A stretch of 59,012 bases of DNA, taken from contig MNCI01005283.1 of the NCBI GenBank assembly GCA_015680685.1, forward strand, positions 13,899-72,910. The letters run 5' to 3'. Numbering within the stretch: position 1 is the stretch's first letter; each line of letters starts with the position of its first letter. Under the pieces are notes generated by a model that was not told where the DNA came from, ran no database searches, and saw only the letters and a program-made list of their open reading frames with translations. The stretch is from Gnetum montanum (taxonomy: Eukaryota; Streptophyta; Gnetopsida; Gnetales; Gnetaceae). The translations under genes and the position numbers were made by a program. Positions 23,301 to 32,718 of this stretch are shown piece after piece.

Positions 23301-23871
23301 CCATCACTAATTTGTGCCCTATGTGCAATCAGCAGGCCGAGACTTAGCAGCACTTTATTCTTGAGTGCCATGTGACCCAGCAGCTATGGAGAATGACGGG
23401 TCTCTGCTCCCCGGAGTTCTCTGGCAACTCAGCAACTCTGGCAGTGCTCTGGGTCCTGTGGCGCGCCAGGAATGACTACGTTTTCAAAGGTACAGCACTC
23501 CCCCCGTAAGCACCCTTACCAGTAGGACGCGGAAGCTCTGGTACGAAATTGCCTCTGCAATGGCCCCTCCAACCATCCAGCAGCAGGCGTTGTCGAGGCT
23601 GGGGTACAGGGGGGCCATCTCGCACGGAGGGAACACCCCTCATGGCGGTGCCCCGAAGCGGGCTAGCCTTGGGCAGCTTCACAAGGAGGAGAGGCTGAAA
23701 CGTAACGCTGGCATATCTGACTCTCTCGAGGATCATACCTCGATTCTCCCTTTGCAGGCTTGGGTGGCAAGCGTTCATAATACGCGTAGGACCGACATCG
23801 CCCAGATCATTGACGAATATAGACGTCGCAGGGCGGATGGGCCAGAACAGCCCAGGATGGGCAACAAGTAA
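20358..23871 (+). pseudogene. L1 ORF2: endonuclease and reverse transcriptase
   Basis: Starts MKVLSWNCRGQGTPYKRHTL, the N-terminus of the apurinic-like endonuclease, with CLQEMK near 20460 and MASDHRPIFCKLEQ near 21062. RT follows: APGPDDWP near 21750, KLDITKAYDSISW near 22125, RGLRQGDPLSPLLF near 22290, and the catalytic FADDTMIY near 22430. The C-terminal zinc-binding part shows LCPMCNQQAET near 23320 and HFILECH just after. One frameshift near 23505 leads into 23560-23871. Remaining breaks are few and mostly TAG codons that fit CAG-to-TAG change (for example 21338 and 23346). The catalytic residues of RT are intact, so this copy is younger than its neighbours. Confidence 0.9.
20532..20666. 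repeat. 67-bp tandem duplication around a single N
   Basis: 20532-20598 and 20600-20666 are the same 67 bp with one visible difference, joined by a single N at 20599. The repeat lies in the endonuclease domain and disrupts it. A scaffolding or gap-filling error is more likely than a real duplication. Confidence 0.85.
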
Positions 23872-24117
23872 CGACTGACTGCGCCTCCCGGTCGCCTGTC
23901 GTCGCAGGTTTGCTGGGCGCCCTGGGTGGGGATTTCTTTGACGGGAAATTGATCTCTGTTTCCTGTGGGTGGGTGGCCTTTTTGGCTACCACGTGTCCTT
24001 TGCGGGGATCTCCCTATCTGGTGGGGATAGCAGCGCTGGCCCACGCTGTACCCGTGTATAGCTTCTCCTTTTGTTTTTGAAATTTTATATAGCCTGACCT
24101 TTTTCAAAAAAAAAAAT
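23872..24117 (+). other. L1 3' untranslated region and A tail
   Basis: Follows the ORF2 stop with a fall in GC, then an A run at about 24107-24117 directly against the RTE fragment. Confidence 0.75.
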
Positions 24118-24297
24118 CCTTCAATAAGATGGTGAAATTAATAAAGATATAAGAAAGAGAATTGAAGCAGGATGGTCAAAATTAAGATAAACTAATGTTC
24201 TATGTGATAAAATAATACTAATAAAGTTAAAAGGAAAATTTTACATAATAGCACAACAAATTGACATGCTATCTTATATGATGCTAAATATTGGGTA
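24118..24297 (+). mobile_element. RTE LINE fragment (3' target flank of TE-X)
   Basis: Reverse complement of about 40805-41005 in the RTE LINE. It lies between the L1 tail and the TE-X LTR. Together with 46740-47029 it covers a continuous RTE stretch split at one point, which is the TE-X insertion site. Confidence 0.75.
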
Positions 24298-24302
24298 GTA
24301 CA

Positions 24303-24762
24303 TGTTAAGTTTTGTGATGTTTAAATCACTAGCTCCAAGACATTAAAAATAGTTTGATGACTATTGAAATTAAGATAAACATACACTATGAATTTAATAC
24401 AATCCATTGTATTATATGTATTATACCTAAGACATGAACAAAGAATGTAATAGAAAAGAATAATATAACTAAGTGTCTTTGTTCTAAGTTTTACATCTTA
24501 TATTGTATTACTTATTCAAAGAAAACCATAAACAACACTTATATAGATGTAATGATGCAGTCATGTTTAGAAAGTAAAAGAACATAACAAATAGTTAATA
24601 GTAGATAAAAATTATAAGATAGTTAATTATTCACAACTAACTTTAACTTTAAATCAAATAAGGAAAAATATCATAGATGATGTGTATAAGTATTCATGAT
24701 ATTGCTTGATATAGATACTAACTAACATGTTAATGTTACTAGAACACACCAAGTCTTTAATA
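24303..24762 (-). repeat. TE-X 3' LTR
   Basis: Matches about 47035-47539 in reverse complement. On the - strand it starts TATTAAAG after the purine tract and ends ACTTAACA. A TATATAAG box is present, at 47297-47304 in the other copy. Confidence 0.7.
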
Positions 24763-24778
24763 CTACCCCTCAAGCTTA
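24763..24778 (-). other. TE-X polypurine tract
   Basis: On the - strand TAAGCTTGAGGGGTAG directly precedes the LTR. This is a typical plus-strand priming site and fixes the orientation and the 3' end. Confidence 0.7.
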
Positions 24779-24792
24779 ACATGAAGCTTAAT

Positions 24793-25330
24793 AATATTAT
24801 TTTACTATCTATAATCAAATCCATGAAATTAAATAAATGAGTGATAATAAACACCACATCATCACTAAACTTAAAAAAACTACAAACTTTAGAGATTTAT
24901 AAACAACCAACAGTGTGCAGTAATGCTCTAAAGTTTAATTCCAAGTAGAAAATTACATTTAGAAAATAAGCACAATAAGGCCTATGAATTTATCATTTTG
25001 ATCTCTAACTAGTAAAGCCAGTATAAACATTAACAAAATATGATGGTTAGCAATATTTCTTTTCTAAACAAATGTTGTCAGTCATTTTGGCCATTTTAAA
25101 GAATTCTTATAATGCAAGAGAAAATTAACTAGAGATCTTAGGGATAAGTATCTTCTTCAAAATATATTACAACATAACTAAATTAGGAACCATAGAAAAG
25201 AAACACATGCTTGTCATGGTAAATTAAAACTCAAATAACTTCACCATCTAACAAAAGAGGTTACAATCATGTTAATGCAAACAAGGAAGTAGATAACAAG
25301 AATTATTAATTAATAAAGGAGTCTATATTA
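24793..25330. repeat. TE-X 3' noncoding region, repeat copy a
   Basis: About 535 bp, repeated directly at 26263-26795 with few differences. It lies between the ORF X stop and the polypurine tract, so it is the 3' untranslated part of TE-X. It lacks TG...CA ends and is not an LTR itself. Confidence 0.8.
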
Positions 25331-25344
25331 TCTCCCATAAGATT

Positions 25345-26262
25345 AAAAAACATTAGTTAATGATTTAGATTGTGATTTCATTGCAGAAACCTTCACTATT
25401 GATTCTTTAGAAATTGCAGAAACTTCATAAGATGGCAGTAGACCATCTTCAGCTAGCTTTCTAGATTTAGGTCTAGTAGACCTCTTTTTCATCTTTAATG
25501 AACTTTATTACAGATAGCCAAGAGACATAGTGGCATCATGGTCAAATCAATTTGAAGCTCATATATTCCTTGCTTAAGATAAATTTTAAGAACTTTGTAT
25601 TATGAACTATGAATCTTAAGTTACAATCTAGTCCTATAAATCACTCACCATAGTTTCTAGCTTCTTCTACTCTATGTTGAAGATCTTTAAAATTATTCTT
25701 TTATGAAGTAAGATCCTACACATAGTATTGAAGATAGCCAATCTCATCTTGGAGTTTAGAGATTGTATTCTACACTATTAACTTTTCACCCTCAAACTCC
25801 ATATTTCTGACAATCACTTCCTTCATTCTTTTTACAAGAACCTTTTCAGTATTGGAACCCATAGTATTCCTTGTTTATTTTAGTGTAGCTAATTCTTGTG
25901 ATTGCTTCATTGCAAGCTTTAATGAACCTTCAACCTTTCCTTTAAATTTTTAAAATTCTATGGTATATTTATCTTTTTCTTCATAAGCAAATGTTACATC
26001 TTTATTCAATGCCTCATTTTCAATCAAAGTTTCATCAAACATCATCTTTTTGTTCCTTAGCATTGCAATGTAGGATTTTACTTTGAAATAATGTCCGACC
26101 TTAGTGTAATTCATATACATTAAATAATATAATAGACCTTTACTCATTGCGGTGGCATTTATTTTTGAGAGCTACCTAAGGCCTTTATTCACTATGCCTC
26201 TTATCATTCTTGAAAAGTCATTAGCATTCATATTTTCGAAATCTTTCCATGTAGATTTATTA
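25345..26262 (-). pseudogene. ORF X, C-terminal part
   Basis: Unrecognised protein. On the - strand it reads through NKSTWKDFENMNANDFSRMI, a hydrophobic/aromatic part (MSKGLLYYLMYMNYTKVG, 25950-26147) and a long charged stretch likely to form a coiled coil (EEKDKYTIEF onward, MKEVIVRNMEFEGEK). Then come KDLQHRVEEARNYGE and FIGLDCNLRF, and a Lys/Arg-rich tail (MKKRSTRPKSRK) ending near 25347. Several stops, mostly TAG where Trp or Gln is plausible, and one or more frameshifts break it. It overlaps the N-terminal part at about 49210-49390. Confidence 0.55.
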
Positions 26263-26795
26263 TCTAATATTATTTTAGTATTTATAATCAAATCCATGAA
26301 ATTAAATAAATGAGCGATAATAAACACCACATCATCACTAAACTTCAAAAAGCTACAAATTTTAGAGATTTATAAACAACCAACGATGTGCAGTAATCCT
26401 CTAAAGTATAATTCCAAGTAGAAAGTTACATTTTAAAAATAAGCACAATAAGGCCTATGAATTTATTAGTTTGATCTCTAACTACTAAAGGTAGTATAAA
26501 CATTAACAAAATATGATGGTCAGCAATATTTATTTTCTAAACAAATGTTGTAAGTCATTTTGACCATTTTAAGGAGTTTTTACAATGTAAGAGAAAAATA
26601 ACTACACATCTTAGGGATAAGTATCTTCGTCAAAATATATTACAATATAACTAACTTAGAAACCATAGAAAAGAAATACATGCTTTTCATGGTAAATTAA
26701 CATTCAAATAGCTTCACCATCTAACAAAAGAGGTTACAATCATGTTAATGCAAACAAGGAAGTAGATAACAAGAATTATCAATTAATAAAGGATG
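26263..26795. repeat. TE-X 3' noncoding region, repeat copy b
   Basis: Direct repeat of 24793-25330. It abuts ORF X in mid-frame on one side and the PR-10 segment on the other, so it is out of place. It may come from a second truncated TE-X joined in tandem. Confidence 0.8.
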
Positions 26796-28353
26796 CTTAT
26801 TGCTTTATTTGTAAAATTTTTTTGGTATCCTATTAATTTTTATTAAGCTACATTGAATTCTCTAAGTAACACCTATCTAGCCTAAGCCTAGGTTAGGAGG
26901 TGTTGTAGCCTTGAGTTGGCTAAGAGGTGTTAAGAAAAAATTCAAACTAATGAGATATACAATTGCTAAACAAACTCATCTTACAATGTTTTAGCTGATA
27001 GAAGTAATAGAGGGCAAAGTACTAGGAAGATGTGGATGGGGAGTGGAAGAACTTCTTATAGTGTTTAAATGTATGCATCTTAATAGTACAACCAAGCCAA
27101 GTTGGACACCAGACTTATTTATTACTTTTGTTTCTTTTATGTTGCCCAACATTTAGGACCATATAAAATAGAAGGCTTGATTACTTTCTTGTAACATTTT
27201 TTCCTTTATTTTTGTTGGTTTTTTCATGGCATAAAACATGTCTAGCTTTGCCTATTATTGGGATGTATACTACTACTTTGCCTATAAATTTTCTTTACAT
27301 CCTATCAATTTTTATTAAAGTTGTATTTAATTCTCTAAGTAACACCTTTCTAACCTAAGCCTAGGTTAGGGGATGTTACAATCATGAGCTAGCTAAGAAG
27401 TATTGAATAAAGAATAAAATTGATGAGATGTACAATTGTTTAGTAGACTCATCCTACAATGTATTAGCTGATGGGACCAATAAAGCATTGGTGGATTGCA
27501 AAAGAGAGGACAAAGTACTAGGAATATGTGAATGTGAAGTGGAAGACCTTCTAAAAGTGTTTAAAGAAAGGTTCATGTCTCTTTTATGCTACCCAACATT
27601 TAGAACTATATAAGATAGAAGGCATGGGTACTTTCTCGTAAAAATTTCCCTTTAGTTTTATACAATTTCTTTATGGCATAAAATATGACTAGCCTATCTC
27701 CATTTTATGTCGTTGCTTCAATCTTATATCTTCTATCATTATCAATTTCACTATCTAATTAGAACACTGATTTTAGGTAATAGAATTATTTGTAGTGAAG
27801 TACATTTTAGCTTTAAAAAGTCCATAGAGGCTTATTTTTGTCCATGCTTATAATTATTTATTGGATACAATTCCTTTTCCATATTTTCATTTGTTATAGC
27901 ATAAAGGTTCTTGTGCTATATAATGATGTTTTGGCCAACAAACTAATGATATTGCTTAGGTGGTAAGAAAGTGAAGGGTAACCCTTTTGAACAACCACCT
28001 GTGTAGCATATCAAGGTAAAGGTAATTTGCCATGTAATATTGAAGATGGGAAGAATTATATAGAGAGAAACACAGGTTGAAAACTTAAAAGCAACTTGAA
28101 AATATGTAAGATGGAATAAATTTACCAAGATATGTCTGAGAGATGTTGCTACACTATGAAATATGGATAGTTTGTATTGGTGAACTTAACCACAACATAA
28201 CAATAATAATGATATTCCCACATCACTTACAGCCTCTCCATAAAATATGACCAAATGAAAGACTGACATTATGTTAATGGAGTTATTATGAAAAACACAC
28301 ACGTAAAAACTGTGCCAGCCGGTTGAGTGAATGCAACGCACTAATAATAGTGA

Positions 28354-28826
28354 CTAAGGGTTGGCTAGCAAGTAGGTTTCCAGGGCCTTGGTGACCTGGG
28401 CAATGGAGCTCTCAAATTCCTGAATCTTGTCAGGGTCCAGGGAGCAGCACCGGCCAGGGAAATAACATAGGCGTTGTAGGTGATGACGGAGCCAGTGCTG
28501 TCAGGCTTGGGAGAAAATTGAAGCTCCACCCTGGCTGCCAGAGACATGGTCGCCAAGCAGGCCACCCTCCACCACCGAGTACTGTATGCTCAGGTTAACC
28601 TCATCCACCTTGTCCAGCCTTTCCTTGATGGAAAGGAACAATGCCTTAGATGCTGGTCCAAGCATGATGTGCCGCAGGCTGCCCACACTTCCATCACAAG
28701 TAGGGACGTGAAGACTTCAGGCAACACCTTGGGCAGCAGCACTTTGGATTCCTTGAGATATGCTGTGAAGAGTTTCTTGGCCTCCACTGCACTTTTGACT
28801 GTTGTGGTTAGGTTCTTCTTTCCCAT
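28354..28826 (-). pseudogene. PR-10/Bet v 1-like pseudogene, copy 1
   Basis: Small ligand-binding, pathogenesis-related class 10 protein of about 160 residues, normally cytosolic. Start taken at MGKKNLTTTVKSAVEAKKLF. Recognisable are the N-terminal strand and helix with LLPKVLPEVFTS, and SVVEGGLLGDH, VELQFSPKPDS and KALETYLLANP before TAG at 28354-28356. Against copy 2 it has a small deletion that removes the start of the Gly-rich loop, a one-base gain near 28545 and a one-base loss near 28440, so three frame breaks. No intron is present where many Bet v 1 genes have one. Confidence 0.8.
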
Positions 28827-28902
28827 CTTTCTCTTCTCTACTCCCTCACTCACTTAACTGCGCTCTTCTCTCTTCTCCTACTTCTTGAGTTTTGTGTCTC
28901 AG

Positions 28903-28912
28903 CTTATATAGG
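28903..28912 (-). promoter_or_regulatory. TATA box of PR-10 copy 1
   Basis: CTATATAAGC on the - strand, about 80 bp upstream of the start codon, with the same arrangement in copy 2 (53727-53735). The 5' leader between them is CT-rich on the + strand. Confidence 0.6.
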
Positions 28913-29430
28913 CCTCCTTTAGCACTCCATTATTAACCAAGCCCACTTATATTAGGAGTTGGTATTGATTTTATTATTATTATTAAGATTGCTGTTACTG
29001 TCAACGGCAAAGGCCCTACTGCATCACTATTGCCTGATTTTCATGGGATATTTTATTTTGCACCGTGAAAGTCGCAGCCATCTCCTTGCTAATGAAAATC
29101 CCACGTCGTTCGCTCTTGATCAGGGTCAGGGTCCAGCCGCAGTGCTTATCAAAACTAGAGGTATTATCCGAATGTTTACATGCATATTTTATGGCAATTT
29201 TGTAGTAGTGTAAGAAACACGTCGGGTCCCACGGCAGTGACTAAGAATCGTCCCTACTGGCCGCCATATGAAATACATGTACATTTACTCTTGTAAAATA
29301 TCTCACGTTATAACTGGTATGAAAAAAAATCTTCTGTTTCCTATCATCGTGCTGGTGCATTTCATTTTTCACTGAATGATTCTCAACTCTACTCTGATTT
29401 CTTTACTTTTATAGAAATAATAGACAAAAC

Positions 29431-29564
29431 TAAGACCAGCATGATAGCTTAAGAAAAGTTATACCATATGATTGGGGTAGGAGGCAGCCGTTGAAAAGGG
29501 TTTCATATTAAGCACGTTGTTATAGTAAGATCAGTGTGATAGCTTAAGAAAAGTTATACCATAT
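29431..29564. repeat. 39-bp repeat pair at the TE-D LTR break
   Basis: 29431-29469 and 29526-29564 are near-identical, ending in AAGAAAAGTTATACCATAT. The second copy directly abuts the truncated TE-D LTR. PR-10 copy 2 has only one copy of it (near 54250). Confidence 0.8.
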
Positions 29565-30613
29565 AGGTAATAGGGAAAGAGAGAGATAACTAAGTGACTA
29601 ATTTAACTTGACTATTGATTAACTAGGCTTTAACTAATCCTAACACCAATATCCGTTCTCACTTGTTGTACACATCCTGAACCAGTGCAACATTACTGAG
29701 ATTACCAAATGTTAATCATTATTGGGTTACCAAATGTTACATGCATGCTCAAAGTGATCGGGAGTGCATTTTAATGATTTGCTTAATTGATGAAAATGAA
29801 TTGCTATGCTAATAACAAAAATGTAAAGTGCATAAAATAAAATAAAATAAAATAAATGCATAAAAAAATAAAATAAAAGAAATGCGTAAGAAAACAAATC
29901 TCAAGTGTTGCAAGGATGAATCAAAGAGCTCGTCTTTATTACTGTACACAAGGTGTGCTCAGATACACAATGCTCGAATAAAGATCTGTATACACTTCGA
30001 CCTCCTACTACGTGCACTTGAAAAATACTCTAACTTTCAAATAGACTACAAGAGTTTTGCTACTTAACTGCTGAAAGACCTCTTTCCAATTGTGCGCTTG
30101 GGCATTGTATTTATAGACTTGAGAGCAACTACTCTAATAATTAGAGTAACCACTCTAATAATTAGAATAACTGCTTCAATAATAACCACTCTAATTATTA
30201 GAGTAACCACTCTAATAATAATTGCTCTAATAATTAAAGTAATCGCTTCAATAATAACTGCTTTAATTATTAGAGTAACCGCTCCAATAATAACCACTTT
30301 AATAATGAGAGTAATCACTCTAATAATAACTGCTCTAATTATTAGAGTAACCGCTCCAATAATAACCACTTTAATAATGAGAGTAATCACTTTAATAATA
30401 ACTGCTCTAATTATTAGAGTAACCACTCTAATAATAATTGCTCTAATAATTAAAGTAATCGCTTCAATAATAACTGCTTTAATTATTAGAGTAACCGCTC
30501 CAATAATAACCACTTTAATAATTAGAGTAATCACTCTAATAATAACTGCTCTAATTATTAGAGTAACCACTCCAATAATAACTACTCTAATAATTAGAGT
30601 AACCACTTCATTA
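29565..30613 (-). repeat. TE-D 3' LTR, truncated
   Basis: Matches 39018-39827. The part equivalent to 38799-39017 is missing. On the - strand it starts TAATGAAG, a decayed TGATGAAG, after CGTGGGGGTA, which fits a polypurine tract. The TATA box CTATAAATA is at 30108-30116. Confidence 0.85.
30126..30613. repeat. 36-bp minisatellite in TE-D 3' LTR, about 12 units
   Basis: Degenerate 36-bp units, with a 72-bp higher-order pattern in places, built on the palindrome CTCTAATAATTAGAG. They fill the LTR from its start to within about 15 bp of the TATA box. Both strands stay open for about 180 codons because the unit length is a multiple of three and lacks stops. This is not evidence of a protein. Confidence 0.9.
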
Positions 30614-30643
30614 TACCCCCACGACTGAATGAAAACTCATTCT

Positions 30644-30960
30644 CTACTTCTTTACAAAATATTGAGAAAGTATGGGATTATTGACTAATTGGCAACTGAT
30701 AGTGGAATGGGATGACAGACTCAACATGCCTAGTGATAGATCAATAAGCATATTACAACATTGTGGTGAACACTCATATATAAATGACAGCCAAGCCTTT
30801 ATTTGGCAGCTTGTAGAGAAAGAGAGAGAAAGAAAATGAAGCATGTTGTCGCCAATGCTAAGATTGCGCCTTCCGTTGTTTATCCATAGCCACGCCACTA
30901 GACTTGCTCCTTTCGTAAATGCTCAAGTTTTGGTCCATCCTGAGTGCTTCCTACAAGCCC
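30644..30960 (-). pseudogene. TE-D third reading frame, C-terminal remnant
   Basis: The open piece 30644-30898 ends LVNNPILSQYFVKK. It lies directly upstream of the 3' LTR on the element strand and aligns with 9990-10310 of TE-A. It is Ser/Leu/Cys-rich. It may be the end of an env-like ORF, but nothing visible proves that. Confidence 0.5.
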
Positions 30961-32244
30961 AGTCCATTATTTGTATGATCGCCACCTGCATACACAACAT
31001 AGTCACAAATGAGCAAAGATAGATAAACCACAATGCAGTTGATACCTTGCCTCGATATGAAGCGCATTGGTTGAGTTATGGTTATGGCAGAAACTAGTTC
31101 AGAGATTTATCAAAAGTGACTACCCAAGGTGTAGGGGTTAGGCAAATAGTAAAATGGAGAAAATTAAAGAATTTGTGCCAGGGCCCCCACGACTAAGAGC
31201 TAACCTCTAGTAGCTATAAGATGGAAAAATGTGAGGAACAATAAAGATGGGAAAAAATAACAACTACAACGCCAATAAAATGGATGCCATGGATGGCTAT
31301 GAAACAAGAAATGATTGATTATAGGTAATGTTTAAGGACAAGAAGTTAGCAATTGCACCAAAAAGGAATGCCAGTGGGTCCTCCCCAAAACAGGCTCATG
31401 CCTTTTTATGCCCTGACAAACCCACAAACCAAAGAGTCCGTAGGCTCTAGGAACGTCATTTGGAAGCAAGAGTTAAAGACTTATCCACAAGAATTTACCA
31501 AAGAAAAATAATGCATCAACTCATAACAGAATATTGATAAAAATGACAATGAGGTGGAAAATGGGAAGAAAGATGGAGAGGAGAGAATAGAATGGAATCC
31601 CAAGAACAAGGTTGTGTAAAGCCCCTTGTGTACTTTATGGTTAATGTGACTAAGTAGAACTCATCCCAAATCCAGACTCAAACAAACCACATCTAGTGAC
31701 CTCACATCAATACACTTAACCAATCCATCCACCTGAAGTAACAAAAATGCTTCCACAAAAAGTTGCCACCATTCCAAAGAGAGCAAGATGGAAAAGTAGT
31801 AAGCGAGAAAGGGCCTTAGTTAGAGGAAACCTTCAAGCATGGGTAATATATCTTTTTAGTTTCATAACCAGTGCTTGTAGCCCATATTGCTTTATTATGT
31901 CTACGGGGTATGCTTTGAATTCTCACTCTTTTTTTGTTGTTTTTTTTGTTGTTGTTTTTTTTTTGTGTGAGAACCACACCATGCAAAGACTTATTTTTAT
32001 TCATTCAACTTTCCAATTTTTGAACAATGTCAGAATGGTGAAAAACCCAAGAAAAAGCATCCAAGAACCCAAGAGAATGGCCAACACAAATGCATCGAAT
32101 CCCCTTGAAGTCACATCCTTTTCATCCTTTGAGTCTTTTCTTGATTTGAAAAGTACCCAGCCACCAATTCATTAAAAGTTAGAAAAAAGGGATTGTACAG
32201 TTCCAAGCCAAAGGAGACCATAGAGTTGTATGGATGAGTGGACG
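30961..32244. other. TE-D post-pol region, unassigned
   Basis: Lies between the third-frame end and the gap, inside TE-D. A + strand frame of 142 residues (31747-32175) runs against the element and has a low-complexity Val/Phe stretch. I do not regard it as a gene. Confidence 0.4.
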
Positions 32245-32718
32245 NNNNNNNNNNNNNNNNNNNNNNNNNNNNNNNNNNNNNNNNNNNNNNNNNNNNNNNN
32301 NNNNNNNNNNNNNNNNNNNNNNNNNNNNNNNNNNNNNNNNNNNNNNNNNNNNNNNNNNNNNNNNNNNNNNNNNNNNNNNNNNNNNNNNNNNNNNNNNNNN
32401 NNNNNNNNNNNNNNNNNNNNNNNNNNNNNNNNNNNNNNNNNNNNNNNNNNNNNNNNNNNNNNNNNNNNNNNNNNNNNNNNNNNNNNNNNNNNNNNNNNNN
32501 NNNNNNNNNNNNNNNNNNNNNNNNNNNNNNNNNNNNNNNNNNNNNNNNNNNNNNNNNNNNNNNNNNNNNNNNNNNNNNNNNNNNNNNNNNNNNNNNNNNN
32601 NNNNNNNNNNNNNNNNNNNNNNNNNNNNNNNNNNNNNNNNNNNNNNNNNNNNNNNNNNNNNNNNNNNNNNNNNNNNNNNNNNNNNNNNNNNNNNNNNNNN
32701 NNNNNNNNNNNNNNNNNN
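32245..32718. other. Assembly gap (474 N)
   Basis: Run of N in the 3' part of TE-D integrase or just beyond it. Confidence 0.99.

Larger units (their letters stand above)
18892..24117 (+). mobile_element. L1-type LINE, near full length
   Basis: A non-LTR retrotransposon with ORF1, ORF2 and an A-rich tail ending at about 24117. It is strikingly GC-rich against AT-rich surroundings, and both boundaries are sharp in composition. The inverted copy of the flanks at 49430-49560 lacks L1. Comparison suggests that about 30 bp of RTE sequence present there is missing here, so insertion probably came with a small target deletion. I could not find a clean target duplication. One gap (20008-20101) and one suspect join (20599) lie inside. 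Confidence 0.92.
24298..26262 (-). mobile_element. TE-X, 3' half: single-ORF LTR element
   Basis: Read on the - strand: the end of ORF X (26262 to 25345), a noncoding stretch (25330 to 24793), polypurine tract, LTR (24762 to 24303), then GTACA (TGTAC on the element strand) at 24298-24302. The 5' half lies at 47030-49400 in opposite orientation and its LTR is preceded by TGTAC. The two halves overlap in ORF X by over 100 bp. No protease, RT or integrase is present in either half. Confidence 0.65.
26796..29470. repeat. PR-10 segment, first copy of a direct duplication
   Basis: Matches 51066-54300 from TGCTTATT onward to just past the PR-10 promoter. It lacks the solo LTR found in the second copy. 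The first kilobase holds two diverged tandem units sharing a CCTAAGCCTAGGTTAGG palindrome (near 26880 and 27355). Each unit is followed by an RTE tail fragment (about 27127-27240 and 27590-27830). The short frame at 27428-27613 is conserved in the duplicate only because the whole segment is. Confidence 0.85.

Noticed and set aside
18892-24117. Bacterial contamination or an inserted foreign contig, because of the high GC
   Set aside because: The content is a plant-type L1 with an A tail, inserted in sequence whose uninterrupted copy exists at 49430-49560.
24793-26795. A small LTR element with 535-bp LTRs
   Set aside because: The repeats lack TG...CA ends, primer site and target duplication, and copy b starts in mid-ORF X.
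27428-27613. 61-codon frame conserved with 51710-51895
   Set aside because: Conservation is no higher than in the surrounding duplicated DNA, and the C-terminal end runs into RTE-derived sequence.
30064-30628. Two overlapping frames of about 180 codons on opposite strands with Leu/Ile/Val-rich repeats
   Set aside because: They are a by-product of a stop-free 36-bp minisatellite whose unit length is divisible by three. The array lies in an LTR promoter and both strands are equally open.
31747-32175. 142-codon + strand frame
   Set aside because: It is antisense to TE-D, has a low-complexity Val/Phe run and no domain.
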